A DNA stretch of 64,000 bases from Myrica gale. Lineage: Eukaryota; Streptophyta; Magnoliopsida; Fagales; Myricaceae. The position numbers were made by a program, and so were the translations under genes. Where the stretch lies: contig OZ005617.1 in NCBI GenBank assembly GCA_963930655.1, positions 3,102,501-3,166,500 on the forward strand, written 5' to 3'. Of this stretch, positions 1-10,778 are shown piece by piece. Under the pieces are notes generated by a model, which was given only the letters and a program-made list of their open reading frames with translations, did not search any database and was not told the DNA's origin. Within the stretch, counting starts at the first letter, position 1. Each line of letters starts with the position of its first letter.

Positions 1-90
1 TCTTATTCTTAAACATCTGAGTCAAATCTTTTCTCGTTTCCTTTTCCTTTTATTTCTTTACGTTTCTTTTTGGCTCGGGGAGAAAAATAA

Positions 91-289
91 GGGTGTGTTT
101 GTGTACCAAAATTTTACTCCCTCTAAAATTTTAACACAATTAAATATTACAATATAATCTCTCTCTCCCCATCAAATCATTACTATTTACTACAAAAAAA
201 TATAAAAAAGTATCTCTCTCTTCACTTTTTCACTAAACCCAATACTTAAAATTTTAACAGTACTAAAATTTTACAACACAAACACAACC
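91..289. mobile_element. Tourist-like MITE, copy 1 (199 bp)
   Basis: AT-rich element starting GGGTGTGTTTG and ending CAAACACAACC, flanked by the 3-bp direct repeat TAA (88-90 and 290-292). Internal CTCTCTCTTCACTTTTTCAC and ACCCAATACTTAAAATTTTA blocks recur in three other copies in this window (8382-8575, 25746-25942, 30144-30339), all 194-199 bp. Three-base TSDs and short inverted ends fit the PIF/Harbinger (Tourist) class. No coding capacity. Confidence 0.75.
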
Positions 290-548
290 TAAGTATGATT
301 CAAATTTGCTACGGCAAAAAAAAAAAAAACGAAAAGAAAGACAAGGCTGTTTTCTGGCCCCAAGTTTCACACAACCCTCATCTTGGAAAAATCGCCTTCT
401 GTATTCTAATGAGAAAAGAGGTGGACGAGTTTTCGGAGCCTCTTCTCAACGGGGCCTTCGCCATTTTTTTTGGAAATGCATAGTGGTGTGGATTAGGCTT
501 CATGGGTCCCAAATATACTTGGGAGTTGGGACAATGGTAGTCCAGGGG

Positions 549-879
549 GGAAATGATTGCCTCTAAAGGCAATCTCATCCAAAGACCCAAAGAGAGGGTC
601 GGGATTGCCTTTGGAGGCAATCCAATGGTCGGCATTGCCCAACCAAGGGACAGGTGTGGGTCCCGGAAATGATTGCCTCTAAAGGCAATCTCATCCAAAG
701 ACCCAAAGAGAGGGTCGGGATTGCCCAACCAAGGGACAGGTGTGGGTCCCGGGTGGGACCCACACCTGCCCGAACAGTGACTAATTGGGCAATCCCGACC
801 ATTGAATTGCCTCCAAAGGTCATCTCGACCCTCCCTTTGGGTCTTTGGATGGGATTGCCTTTGGAGGCAATCCTTTTTC
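549..879. mobile_element. Mutator-type MITE (331 bp) inserted in the LINE endonuclease
   Basis: Flanked by a perfect 9-bp direct repeat GTCCAGGGG (540-548 and 880-888). Terminal inverted repeats of about 50 bp carry TTGCCTCTAAAGGCAATCTC on one side and its counterpart GGATTGCCTTTGGAGGCAAT on the other. Removing the element rejoins the LINE endonuclease reading frame. A segment of about 60 bp occurs twice inside (from 551 and from 667, offset 116 bp). The centre is the near-palindrome GGTGTGGGTCCCGGGTGGGA. A 9-bp TSD and long TIRs indicate the Mutator superfamily. Confidence 0.88.
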
Positions 880-1256
880 GTCCAGGGGCGCTCATATAAA
901 AAAAAGATTGGACCGAGCTCTTAGAAGTATAGATTGGCGGCTCCAATATTAGAGTGCAGTTCTTATTCATTATCCTCTCTCTACCTCAGATCATAAGCCT
1001 CTTCTCCTCCACTTATGGGGTCCCAATTTATCAATTCTACGTCAGTTCAAGTTTGAACATTTCTGGTGATCATTCATTTTATTTGGTGGTGGAAAGAGCT
1101 TGGAATATTCCTATTGCAGGTTCCCTGCTACTCGTGTTCTTTATAAGCTCAGAGCTATTACGCGTGCCTTCAGAGCATGGAACCGGTTTTTCTATGGGCA
1201 TATTCAATCGAATATCCGGTACTTGCAGCATGAGATTCTGGTGAGGCATCAACATT

Positions 1257-2145
1257 TAGGGCTGAACAGAACCGGACCGCAGACCGGATCGGACCGGAAA
1301 ACCGGACCGAATTTGCGGTCCGGTCCGGTTTTAATTTTAAAAATACGGTCCGGGCCGGTCTGGTCTGTATATTTTTAAAATGCGGTCCGGACCGGATCGG
1401 ACCGCATTTCATAATTTTTTAATTTTTTTTAAAAATATTACCGTTAATGCGTTACATGCGCTGTCATAATTTTTTTTTTTAAATATTACCGCACTGCGCA
1501 CACTGCGCAGTGCTATCAGCGCAGTGCTATTTGCAGTGCGCTGATAGCACTGCGCAGTGTGCTATCTGCGCAGTGCTATCAAGTGCACTGCGCAGTGTTC
1601 AGCCTTAAGGCTTCGATTTTTTTCTTTTAAAAAAAAAATATTTTGTATATATAATAATTATAAATCCAACCAAAAGGAAAAACTCTGCTTTTATGGATGG
1701 GTTGTACTTTCGCACCCCACTCCTGTTCCTATTGCGGCCTCCGGTCAAAGTTGTTGCCTCGGCAAATGTTCACAATGCAGAATGCAGTCCCTAACAACCA
1801 CAACAATACCAACCATGTCTCTCCAGTCTCCCCACAATGTCCTAAAACATGCAAGTTGGGTGGTAAAATGGAGATTAGGATGTAGGGGCAGATTCGTCAA
1901 TTAGAAAAAGGACCAGAGCAACTTGGCCTTTTAAGCAGTGCTATTGCAGAGCGTAGAATTTTTTTAAAAAAAAATAATTTTTTTTAAATAATTTAAATCC
2001 GGTCTGGACCACTTAAGTGGTCCAGACCGGACCGCATTTTTAAAACCCGGACCGGACCGGACCACATATAAGTGGTCCGGTCCGGTCCTTTAATATTAGA
2101 GGACCGGAAATGCGGTCCGGACCGCATTTCCGGTTTTCACCCCTA
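1257..2145. mobile_element. Non-autonomous hAT element (889 bp) inside the LINE
   Basis: Perfect 8-bp TSD TCAACATT at 1249-1256 and 2146-2153. Ends are imperfect inverted repeats, TAGGGCTGAACAGAACCGGA and, read inward from the right, TAGGGGTGAAAACCGGAAAT. Sub-terminal zones (1262-1410 and 1995-2135) are packed with GGACCGG/CCGGTCC motifs in both orientations, as is common for hAT transposase binding regions. No transposase reading frame is left. The flanking LINE reads across the TSD. Confidence 0.9.
1490..1605. repeat. Cluster of GCGCAGTGCTATC motifs inside the hAT element
   Basis: The short motif CTGCGCAGTGCTATC and its complement recur in head-to-tail and head-to-head order, so the tract can fold on itself. 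It sits at the start of the interior of the 889-bp hAT element and has a different composition from the CCGGTCC-rich ends. Confidence 0.6.
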
Positions 2146-2323
2146 TCAACATTATCCCTATCAAGATAATTTGGCAATCTTACATTAATACATTCTCTGC
2201 ACCTAGCACTTGATGAACAGTTAAAGCGGGAGGAGATCTTTTGGAGGATGAAATCACGTGTCCAATGGTTTATTTCCTCGGATTTAAATACCAGGCTTGA
2301 ACCCCTCATTTCTCATATTCAGG

Positions 2324-4054
2324 CAGTGGCGGAAGGAGAGGGTTGCGAACCAGGGCGGTCGCTACCCATCCATCGCCCAAAAAAAAATTTTAGGTGCAAA
2401 TTTTTTATTTTTTATTTTATTTTTGCATTAGTTGGCCTGGGCCCGATACCCATTGGGTCCAGGCCAACTAGAATTTTAGCTTGGGCGCCTGGGCCTGATA
2501 CCCATCAGGCCCGGCCCCCGGCCCTTTTATCTTTTTAATGCTTAAAAAACAACGGGTGAAACGCGAAGACCACCTGCGGCCTGCCTCTCGCGCGATCTCT
2601 CTCCCCGACCCCCCTCTCTCAGAATTTCTTGTTTCTCTGCTGTGGCCCAGCCTCCGTTGTCTGTGCCCTGTTGCCTCCCGTTAGCCTTTGCCCCACCGCC
2701 GCACCGGCTCCTCGCCTCCACCGAAGCCCTTGACCTTTGTGTACCACCAGAATGTCGCTCTCTCTGCTGGCGCTGGACCGCTGCCCTTACCTCCGAAAGT
2801 CTCCGACCTTCCAATTACACCCTCCTCTGCATCTTCTCTTTCTCCTCTGCCTCCGCCTTCTCCCTTCTTACCGTTGTTTCCAGGTACGAATTCGGAATTG
2901 CTTTACGGTTTACCCAATCCTAATTCCTATCCGTTGTAATTACGCTGGAAAACTAGGGCAACATGATTCAGTTTTCGTTTTCCTTATTCCTTTTAGTTTC
3001 ACTAGTTTTGATTCTCGCTTGTCGACTGGCATTTTGGAATTTGGATTGACAGCATAATGTATGAATTTATTGCTTTCCTGTATTAGTTACGACTTACGTT
3101 TAGAGGAATAATTTGATTATTGATTTGGGGAAAATTCGGATGGTCAATGTCTTACGGATTATTAGGGGGTTTTCTTCGAGTAAAATCAGAAGCTTGGATG
3201 ATGACTGATGAGTAGGTTCTATTAGTCGTAGAGTCAGAGACACTAAAACCTCTCCTCAATTGAGTCCAGTTTTGCTATTAGTCTTTACAGAATCTGCAGT
3301 CATAAAATTCTGATCTATCTTGCTTGTGCATTTCTTGGAGTCGCAGATCATTGGTAAATTAGTTGTTCCTTGTTGCTGTTAGTTTCTGGATTATATTATG
3401 TTAGCATTCAAAATTTGTGATTTATTGTATTTTTGACAGGATGAGGTGGGTGTTGGATAGTGTGTTTAGTTTGTTGGTATCATCCAAGCTGCAGCTTTAT
3501 CCAACAAACCTAAGGATTATAAGCTTATTTTGGTAGGATTCTAGGAGTTCTTTGATCACTTTCGTGGTCTTTTTTTATTTCTCAATCTAGATTCAAAATT
3601 TAAGTGCACACCTCATCTTATAGAAGGAAAACTGAAAAACTTCAGTTAGTAAGATATGTTTGTCTCTAAAAGTTGGAGGATAGGTGGATTCTATGTCTTG
3701 GCTGACCTCTGACCAGCAATGTATACTAGATGTGTTTTACTAATTTGGCTTGCATAAAAACTTATGCCTTCGAGTCCCTAAAAACTCCATGAATTGCTGA
3801 CCTCTGACCAGCAATTTATGCCTTCGAGTCTTTAAAAACTTAGTATAAGCTCCATGAATTCCTAGTGTAATTGTCACATTTCAGTTGTAGTACATAGTAC
3901 GGTACATGTATTCTAACATTTTTAATGTTTTTAGTCTTTAATTTTCAACATTGTAACTCTTAAGACAATTTTTTGTCTTACGAGAAAAAAAAATTCTTAT
4001 CATTTTGCCTTTAAAGTTCGACACCCATAGATTTCAATCCTGGTTCCGCCACTG
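2324..4054. mobile_element. hAT element of Tip100-like type (1731 bp) inside the LINE
   Basis: Perfect 8-bp TSD TATTCAGG at 2316-2323 and 4055-4062. Ends are CAGTGGCGGAAGG and TGGTTCCGCCACTG; CAGTGGCGGA-type TIRs are typical of plant Tip100-like hATs. The 5' part (2560-2900) is CT-rich and looks like an untranslated leader and first exon followed by intron-like AT-rich DNA, but no transposase domain remains, so this is an internally deleted copy. A local duplication containing CTGACCTCTGACCAGCAAT recurs near 3700 and 3798. The short frames at 2642-3057 show no recognisable domain and are not called as genes. Confidence 0.87.
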
Positions 4055-4598
4055 TATTCAGGATAGGTTGAAGTCCCACCAATTTTTTTCGTGTTCTTTC
4101 ACCCCTAGAAGTTCAAACCGAGTTGCACATTGTCTTGCCCAATGGGCTGCTACTTCCTCTAGGGAAGGTAGCTTTCCCGAATTTTGTGGCATCCTTCTAG
4201 GTTCCCTTAGGGTTTATGACGGTTTTGAACCTCCTTAAGAGGTTTCTGTTGTATTTTAACGTTTTTTATATTATCTTAATATAGTAGTATTTACCGTAAA
4301 AAATAACAATATTTTTTTGTTTTGTTGTTCTCTCTCTCTGTTTTTTGGTTGCAGCTTATTCCGAACTCCGAAGCCATGACTTCCCGACAATCCGGGTGCG
4401 TGACACTAGACTTTTATGTTTGATACAGCCTGCAGGGACGAAGTTAGGCTCACCAAACATGCAAGATAGGGAAGGAACACTCATCAGCTTGCAGGTCCGC
4501 TTGTGTCCATGCGAAGGGCCAACGTGTATCGAAACAGATGAAATCGGATTTGTCTATTATAATTTCGGTTTTGGTACCAATTAGGGCTGCACAACTCT

Positions 4599-4638
4599 GG
4601 TGTAGGTGTCGATTTTGGCCAAAACCGACACCTACACC
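4599..4638. repeat. 40-bp near-perfect palindrome at the hAT left end
   Basis: Arms GGTGTAGGTGTCG and its complement meet around a TTTTGGCCAAAA centre; only one base pair of the 20-bp stem mismatches. It lies 17 bp inside the left terminus and could be a transposase-binding or hairpin-forming site. A related but less perfect version is at about 6629-6665. Confidence 0.7.
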
Positions 4639-5499
4639 GGATATGCCGGTTTTTTAAAAAATGCCAACTACACCGTTAAGGGCAAAAATCGGCCCTTAGC
4701 GGTGACGGTTTCCAGTAATCCTACATTCATATTGAGCCATTTTTTTAACATATTACGCACATAGAAAATATAAACTCTACACTAATACAATCCAATTCAA
4801 TCCAAAATCAATAATATAATCTAAACTAATACAATCTAATAAAAAATCAATAATTCAACCAGAACCATCAAATGCGTTCATGCACATAAAACGTTAATAA
4901 ATAAAAAAAGAAATTACCTCGATTTGGCTTCCTGAAGCTAGGTAGAATCTCTATTCAATAGGTATCCTTAAAAGATGTAATAAGAAAAATTTTCACACCA
5001 TACTGCAACAAAACATTTACATTAGTCATGGATAAAATGCACCTATATTCTAACTGATAACTCTGCAATAGTTGATCTTCAGAAGGTAACAGTGAGGTAA
5101 GATCAGTGGGCTAAAAAAGAAGCTAGATATGGATCGGAGAATGTCCGAAAGCAGTACAAGAAATAGAATAGAGGCAGAGCAATGTCATCCCCTCAAATCT
5201 CTCTATAATTTGCACATGCAAGATTATTTAAGAAGAATCATCTAAATAACTCGTAAAACCTGTATCCTAGACCATTTCGGGAAAGGCAAAGCAATGTGAG
5301 AAAGTTTAATATACACTCGAGAAAAAACAATGCAGAATATGAAGTTAGATATCAACACTCTCCATGATCCATTTTTCTTCTGAGAAGCAAACTATTTGGT
5401 TATCCAAGTCTAGAGTAGGATAAATGTTTTGACAAGTCAAAACTTCCCCAACTGCAAGAAAAAAATGGAAAATTGAATCCAACTGCCAAAGTTATTCCT

Positions 5500-6375
5500 T
5501 TTAAGTTGCATTATAACTTATTTGTAATACACAAAATTTAGTTACAATATGCCTAAGACTTAGGACATACATCCATATATATGACCTTTGATAGTTTATG
5601 GGACTTCCTACTATTACTAAAGCAAACAAAGAAAATAAAATCCGACAGAGTTCAAAGAAAGCAAAGCTTACAACCAGAAAACATACCAAATCTGTGAACA
5701 TATCAATCAACCCATGAACAGACCTATAAGAACCAATATCTGCTAAACTTGAAAGAGCTGGAACCAAGTTCAACAAGTTCACTAAGTCGGGCTTAATACC
5801 CCCCAACTGCATCCTCCAAAAATATTCCAACGCCTCACGAGGATCCTCACTTTGTGACAACCCTGCAATCATTGTGTTCCAAGCCACCACGTCCTTGTTA
5901 GACAAACTATCAAACACCTCTCTCGCACTTTCCAAATCACTCATTTTACAATACATGTCGACAAGAGCGGTCGCTATAAACACATTACATCCTACTCCTC
6001 TACGGCCTATTTCACGGTGAATTAAAAGACCCTCTTGCAAGTCTAAGGCGCCTGTACATGCTCTCAAAAGCTTCTTTCCAATGGTTGGCCCTCGTATAAG
6101 CTCGTATCATTGAATTCCATAGGAAAACACATGAGCTAGGGGTAAAATCAAAAGTAGAGCGAGCCAAATCACATTCATTTAAAAAAGAATAGGAGTTGAT
6201 GAGATGGGAAAGCGTGACATGGTCTTCTCTGACGCCTGAGACTATCAAATGGCCATGGATTTGAAGAAGTGACTTGAGGTCTTTGCAGGAAAAGAGGAGA
6301 CAAAGGTAGAGGGGTAGTTATATGAGCTGTTGGAGGGTAAAGATGGGATTTCAAAAGCAGTCGTTGCGAGTGCAT
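5500..6375 (-). pseudogene. Broken fragment of a PLS-type pentatricopeptide repeat (PPR) gene
   Basis: Minus-strand frames encode typical PPR text: LKSLLQIHGHLIVSGVREDH-like sequence, then LARSTFDF...FLWNSMIRAYTR (about 6105-6170), then after a frameshift near 6060 LQEGLLIHREIGRRGVGCNV, TALVDMYCKMSDLESAREVF and DVVAWNTMIAGLSQ (5850-6030). About four or five 35-residue repeats are present where a plant PPR protein has ten or more. Homology stops near 5690, where the minus strand shows a GTATGT donor, so an intron edge is retained and the copy is DNA-derived. The frame is broken at least twice, and both flanks are hAT sub-terminal repeats. PPR proteins normally bind organelle RNA; this piece is not expected to work. 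Confidence 0.75.
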
Positions 6376-7843
6376 GAAAGGGTAGATGGAATGGGAGGGA
6401 GAAGGTGACTGTCGAAGAAAAAATGGGAGGCGAGGAAGGGGATCCAGGTTTTACCGGAACCCCGGGAACCCGGTGCCGGATAAACCGGGAATCGGGAAAA
6501 TTCCAGGGTTTTTCCTAAAATAGGCCACCGGTACCGGCACTGGTTAGGCCGGGTACCGGGAACCCGGTTCCGGTGTCGGTGCCAGTGCCACCCGAATTTA
6601 CCAATGGCTTTGAACAGCCCTACCTACACCGGGTAGGCTGGTTTTGAAAAAATTGCCACCTACACCTACACCTTTAAGGGCCAAAATCGGCCCTTAGCGG
6701 TGCCGGTTTCCAGTTATTCTACATTCATATTGAGCCATTTTTTTTAGCATTTTACGCATTTGGCCCAATGTATTTTTTCTTTTTTCTTTTGGTCCATTAA
6801 TCACATATCAATAAAATCTAAACTAATGAAATCCAAATTCCAAAATCAATAAAATTAAAGATTATCTTAAAAGATAAGATGTGAATTTATAGTCCAAAGT
6901 AATAGAGACGTCACTGTAAGTAGAAACTATTATCTTTTGAAAAATCTAGTTTAGACCCTAACAACACTTAGAGGGGAGAATATGTGTTTTCCCTCTAATT
7001 AACAAATCAATAACAATTTTAAAACATGTTCAAAACCTAGTAGGGTTTCCCGTGGTTTCACAGGGAAAATCCAAAAAATCAGCAATTTTTGAAGGCGCTC
7101 GAGTGCTTGTCGAACGCTTATGTTTCTGTCTGAAATTTTAACTGAGCGCTCGAGCGCTTGTCAAACGCTGGTCAAACGTGACGACTCTGTCTGAATTTTT
7201 GAACTAAAATGTAATTGAGTGACTAATTTTGCAAGCATGGTATAAATTTAATAGTGATTTGTCAATTTTATAAATTATAAATTTAGACAATTAGTTAAAT
7301 TTCATAAAAACTCTTAAACTCATACAGTGATTTGTCAATTTTTCATGGTAGAATCTCGACCTCTTGACTTATATTATGCGATCTACTTAACAAAGTTTGA
7401 CATTAAACTCTTTAATTATGATTTCAATGCCTTCATATATACCCTTCTAAATACAATAATTTGTAATTTTTTCTACCAAAATTCTAAATAACTAGTTCAT
7501 TCACCTAGCAAACTTCTTGGTAACTTGAATGTAAGTATTTGATTAGAAAAAACCAACAACAAATCTCAAATATTTAGGTGAAACTAAACTATTGAGTAGA
7601 TCTTGTCATGCTTCTAGAATACTACATCTTGAGGTGAAATTAAAGTTTAAACTATTGAGTAGAAACTAAACTAAAAAAACTAAAAAAAAAAAATCTCGGT
7701 TTATCCCGGTACCGGTTAAACTGGGAACCGCCGATTTTTTCAAAAAACTAAACCTACACCGGAACCGGTTAGGCCGGATACCGGGAACCCGATGCCGGTG
7801 CCACCGGAATTTCCCGGTAGCATTGTGCAGCCTTAGTACCAAC

Positions 7844-8378
7844 TTTAGTCATACGTTTTGTTTCGGTTCTATTCCAGTAAATACTGGAAATCGAAAATTT
7901 CGGTTTTCAGTATTTGGATTTTTTTTTGCCATATTTTGCTTGGGCCCTAATAGACAAAAATAATAGTTTTAAAACATTTTGGGTAGGCAATTAGGCCATA
8001 TTTTTTCTGTTTTACTCATCATAAATTAACCATAAATAAATTAAAAAATAAAAAATAATCCTAGATATAAAATAAACATTCATCAAAGCAAGAATTGGAT
8101 CTTCAAATCCTATATTTTTTTTAAAAAAAATCAACTAGAGTCGAAAATTCTGCTGATATATGTCGAATATGAAACTGGATTTTTTGTAATTCAAAATAAT
8201 AGATAGGAGTGTAAATTTAAGACGTCCAGAATTAAAAATTCAAAGTGTATTTATCCTTTAATTTATTGTCACAGGGCGGCAAGAAGAAATGAAGGACCAT
8301 TAAGATCAAAAGACGCTTTTAATCGAAATTAAATCTGCTTCTAATCGAAATCAATAGAACATAAGAGATTCATATGAT
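7844..8378. other. Gene-free AT-rich stretch
   Basis: No coding signal. Repeated short runs such as TTTCGGTTTT and AATCGAAAT suggest the remains of another old transposon into which the composite hAT inserted, but no termini could be fixed. Confidence 0.4.
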
Positions 8379-8381
8379 CTA

Positions 8382-8575
8382 GGGTTTTGTTTGCATGAAA
8401 AATTTTACAAAATTTTTCACTAACTCACAATAAAATACTACAATATAATCTCTCTCATCAAATCATAACTTTTCACTATAAAAAATATAAAAAATTATCT
8501 CTCTCTTCACTTTTTCACTAAACCCAATACCATCACTAAACCCAATACCAAAAATTTTACAACACAAACGTAACC
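8382..8575. mobile_element. Tourist-like MITE, copy 2 (194 bp)
   Basis: Same family as 91-289 and in the same orientation: a TTTTGTTTGC left end, an internal ATCTCTCTCTTCACTTTTTC block and an ACAACACAAACGTAACC right end. Flanked by CTA at 8379-8381 and 8576-8578. A short internal duplication of CACTAAACCCAATACCA is present near 8515-8550. Confidence 0.7.
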
Positions 8576-8834
8576 CTAATCTTGTAAGGCTGCATCTGGA
8601 ATAATTCATGAACCACGTGTCTAGTGCTCGATTGGGACAAATTTGACCTGCCCTAATATGGTTTGAGACTGAATCCGTAGTCAAATTGATTTCATTATTG
8701 TCATGTGCCAATGTGTCCTATCCAAATTTCCGATAGATTCCTAGCTAGACATCATAAATAATATGAAAAACACGTACGTGAGAAGCCACCAATAACCACA
8801 CAGGAAAGAAAAAAACACAGAATTCAGAACAGCA

Positions 8835-9806
8835 CACTACAAGAAAAATCCGCATCAGCCACGCGTGGTTTACTTGTCGTCAGCAAATGTTCAAGCTTCC
8901 TCCACACGAACTTGTAGCCGTCGAGTCTAAAGGCGAGAAAAAAAACGCAATAAAAAGCCTTATTAGACACGCGCGGTTTACTAATCGTCAGCAAAATTCC
9001 TGCTTTCTCCACGCAAATTTGTAGCCGTCGACACTAAAAGAGAGTCTAGCCACGTTCTCTTTCCGTTTCGTCACTAAAATAATTTGGTTTCAAATCGAAT
9101 CGACTTTCGCGGTTTTCATTTAGCGCCCAGCTTCTTGCTCCCGCAACCATCTCCTCTGTCAAATTTTTCTCCTTGCATTCGAAAATGACAGTGCTTTCTT
9201 AATGATCAATGCTCTGTTCTCTTGCAATCCATTTCTAAAATTCAATGTATCGACAACATACCCCTCGATGGCAATTAGAACTACAAGTAGGAAAATCAAC
9301 ATTCCACTCCAGCTTAATGCTCAGGGCTTTATTAATGCTCACCTCAATGGCAATTAAAGAAGGGAAAACCAATATTAAGAAATTCGGGAGAACCACCCCT
9401 TGTGGTGTATGATATCTTCAGCGACTACAATGGAACTTGTTGCCGGCGTTAAGAAATCGTCGATAAAAAATTACTCACTCTCGAAGAGACACCAATTGTC
9501 GGCAACGAAGCAACCTCGACAGAAGTGGGTTGTCGACAAAAAATTGCTCACTCTCGACGAGATACCAATTGTCGACAACGAAGCAACCTCGACGGAAGTG
9601 GGTTGCTTATCCCGACGCATTTCATGGGCGAGAAAGGCACCGCATCAACGACGATGAGCCACAGTTGTCGGGTTACATCTCTCTCCACACGGCAGACGCG
9701 ACGACTCCTCGACGACGAAAAATCGTGGCCAAATCCCTTCCTCGACGATTTTTAAGGCTTTCTGCCACGACTGCTATCGTGGGCAGAGAACAGATTTCTT
9801 GTAGTG
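8835..9806. mobile_element. Non-autonomous CACTA (En/Spm) element, 972 bp
   Basis: Begins CACTACAAGAAAAAT and ends ATTTCTTGTAGTG, the standard inverted CACTA termini, with a perfect 3-bp TSD GCA at 8832-8834 and 9807-9809. Left sub-terminal repeats contain GTTTACT(T/A)(G/A)TCGTCAGCAAA (8867 and 8967 regions) and TTGTAGCCGTCGA. The right side (9440-9740) has repeated GTCGACAA/CTCGACGA motifs. No TNPA or TNPD coding region survives; the frames at 9400-9829 are by-products of the repeats. Confidence 0.88.
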
Positions 9807-9825
9807 GCAGTACTACAAGTTCATG

Positions 9826-10275
9826 CTAATTCCGTGTATGGATATCATGTGAGATGACAATGGGGCTCCTCACCGTATGATTCCCATTTTCTTCGACCCA
9901 GATAATTAGTGCACCAAACGAGTCATCTCCTTCATTGGTCCCTTCGTATCTTACAGTGACTTCGTATGACTGCTTCTCATGCTTCTGTCTGTAGATTAAT
10001 CTGTCCGGCGAAACTTCAACTTTTGAACCTTCCGGAGATGCTGTCATTGTCGTCTTGTAAGTTGCAGCGTCTTCCCCAACATTAGCTAGTGACAATTCTT
10101 TGAAAGTTTCTAACGATTGGGATTCGATTATCAAGTCTTAAAACAGCAAACGCTCGATAATTCAAATCAGAAGAGGGCGTTGAGTACTTTTTGATCCAGT
10201 AATACTCGAGATTTGTTACTTGGTAAAGTTCATAGAGCATAAGAGATCCACATAATCTTGGGGAATTGCATTCCT
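9826..10275 (-). pseudogene. Subtilase C-terminal fragment (dead copy)
   Basis: The minus strand encodes a fibronectin-III-like subtilase tail: NVGEDAATYKTTMTASPEGS, VSPDRLIYRQKHEKQSYEVT and FGALI-WVEENGNHTVRSPIVIS. It aligns with the last ~145 residues of the intact gene at 11343-13655. A frameshift lies near 10135 and upstream residues carry stops. Homology ends at about 10275 (the match to the intact gene's LCSMNF-region DNA), where CACTA-like sequence begins. No protease domain remains, so it is non-functional. Confidence 0.85.
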
Positions 10276-10778
10276 ACCTGCGCAAACTACATTGGAGCTT
10301 CCGGACTCTGTTATCGTTTTTGGCGTTGGGACGTACATGTAGGCGTTCGGATAGTTTAAGTATGCATGATGACTTTGAATGAGTCACTAAGTGGTGATAA
10401 TCATTATCGTTACCTAATGTAAGTTCGGATGTTGTCAAAAAGCGGTCCGAACGGTGATAAAAAATTTATAACGATACTAATCGTCACTCATTTACGACTT
10501 ATATTTTGTCACTCACATGAGTTCAAACGGTTTTGAATACGTCCGGATGGAGATGAAATATTTGTGACGATGCTAATCGTCACTCATTTGCAATGACTTG
10601 TAGTTTGTTACACCACATATCCGTTCGAACGATATTTGGATCTGTCCGGACAAAAATGGTGTTCCTAGATGATTTTAAGTAACGAAATTAATGTTTTGTC
10701 TAGGAAAGATAACTTTAAGTGACAAAATTTGATTTGACACAAAAAAATTTGTCACCTAATATCTTATTTCTTGTAGTG
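10276..10778. mobile_element. CACTA element remnant with one intact end
   Basis: The right end ATTTCTTGTAGTG (10766-10778) is the same terminus as the element at 8835-9806. The sub-terminal zone has repeated TAATCGTCACTCATTT and CGTTCGAACG/CCGGAC motifs in both orientations (10400-10640). No left CACTA terminus is found; the left side abuts the broken subtilase at about 10275. Probably a truncated copy that took part in deleting the rest of that subtilase. Confidence 0.6.

Larger units (their letters stand above)
487..4250 (+). pseudogene. Degenerate LINE (endonuclease and RNase H remnants) broken by three nested elements
   Basis: Pieces of one plant L1-type LINE can be followed through the insertions. 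Endonuclease end: GLGFMGPKYTW (about 490-525), then after the MITE KKRLDRALRSIDWRL (898-942) and TSDHKPLLL near 985-1015. Linker before the RT: YKLRAITRAFRAWNRFFYGH (about 1140-1200), continuing after the hAT as LDEQLKREEIFWRMKSRVQW (about 2208-2270). RNase H tail: FTPRSSNRVAHCLAQWAA (about 4098-4150), with a stop after FEPP near 4238 and an A-rich 3' region to about 4330. The RT itself is missing, so an internal deletion preceded or accompanied the insertions. Stops and frameshifts are frequent, and the 5' limit is approximate. Confidence 0.8.
4582..7835. mobile_element. Composite hAT element (3.25 kb), two units in tandem, with PPR gene DNA inside
   Basis: Outer ends are TAGGGCTGCACAA and TTGTGCAGCCTTA, flanked by an 8-bp direct repeat with one mismatch (GTACCAAT 4574-4581, GTACCAAC 7836-7843). 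The left sub-terminal block (about 4630-4750) recurs at about 6617-6760, both including the motif TTCATATTGAGCCATTTTTT. The right sub-terminal block rich in CCGGTACC/CCGGGAACCC occurs at about 6450-6615 and again at 7695-7835. The order is left-right-left-right, so two related hAT units lie head to tail; the second lacks about 50 bp of its left end. The first unit encloses PPR sequence (5500-6375). No transposase frame is seen. Confidence 0.7.

Noticed and set aside
575..970. Minus-strand open frame of 131 codons
   Set aside because: It is a translation of the inverted and duplicated parts of the 549-879 MITE.
2642..3057. Overlapping plus-strand frames inside the Tip100-like hAT
   Set aside because: Pro/Leu/Ser-rich translations of CT-rich leader-like DNA in several frames at once; no transposase or host domain.
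3695..3860. Apparent short tandem array with CTGACCTCTGACCAGCAAT
   Set aside because: Only two imperfect units; a local duplication in the hAT interior, not a CRISPR or satellite array.
7080..7190. Repeated GAGCGCTCGAGCGCTTGTC-like text
   Set aside because: Two or three short copies inside the hAT composite; too few to define an independent feature.
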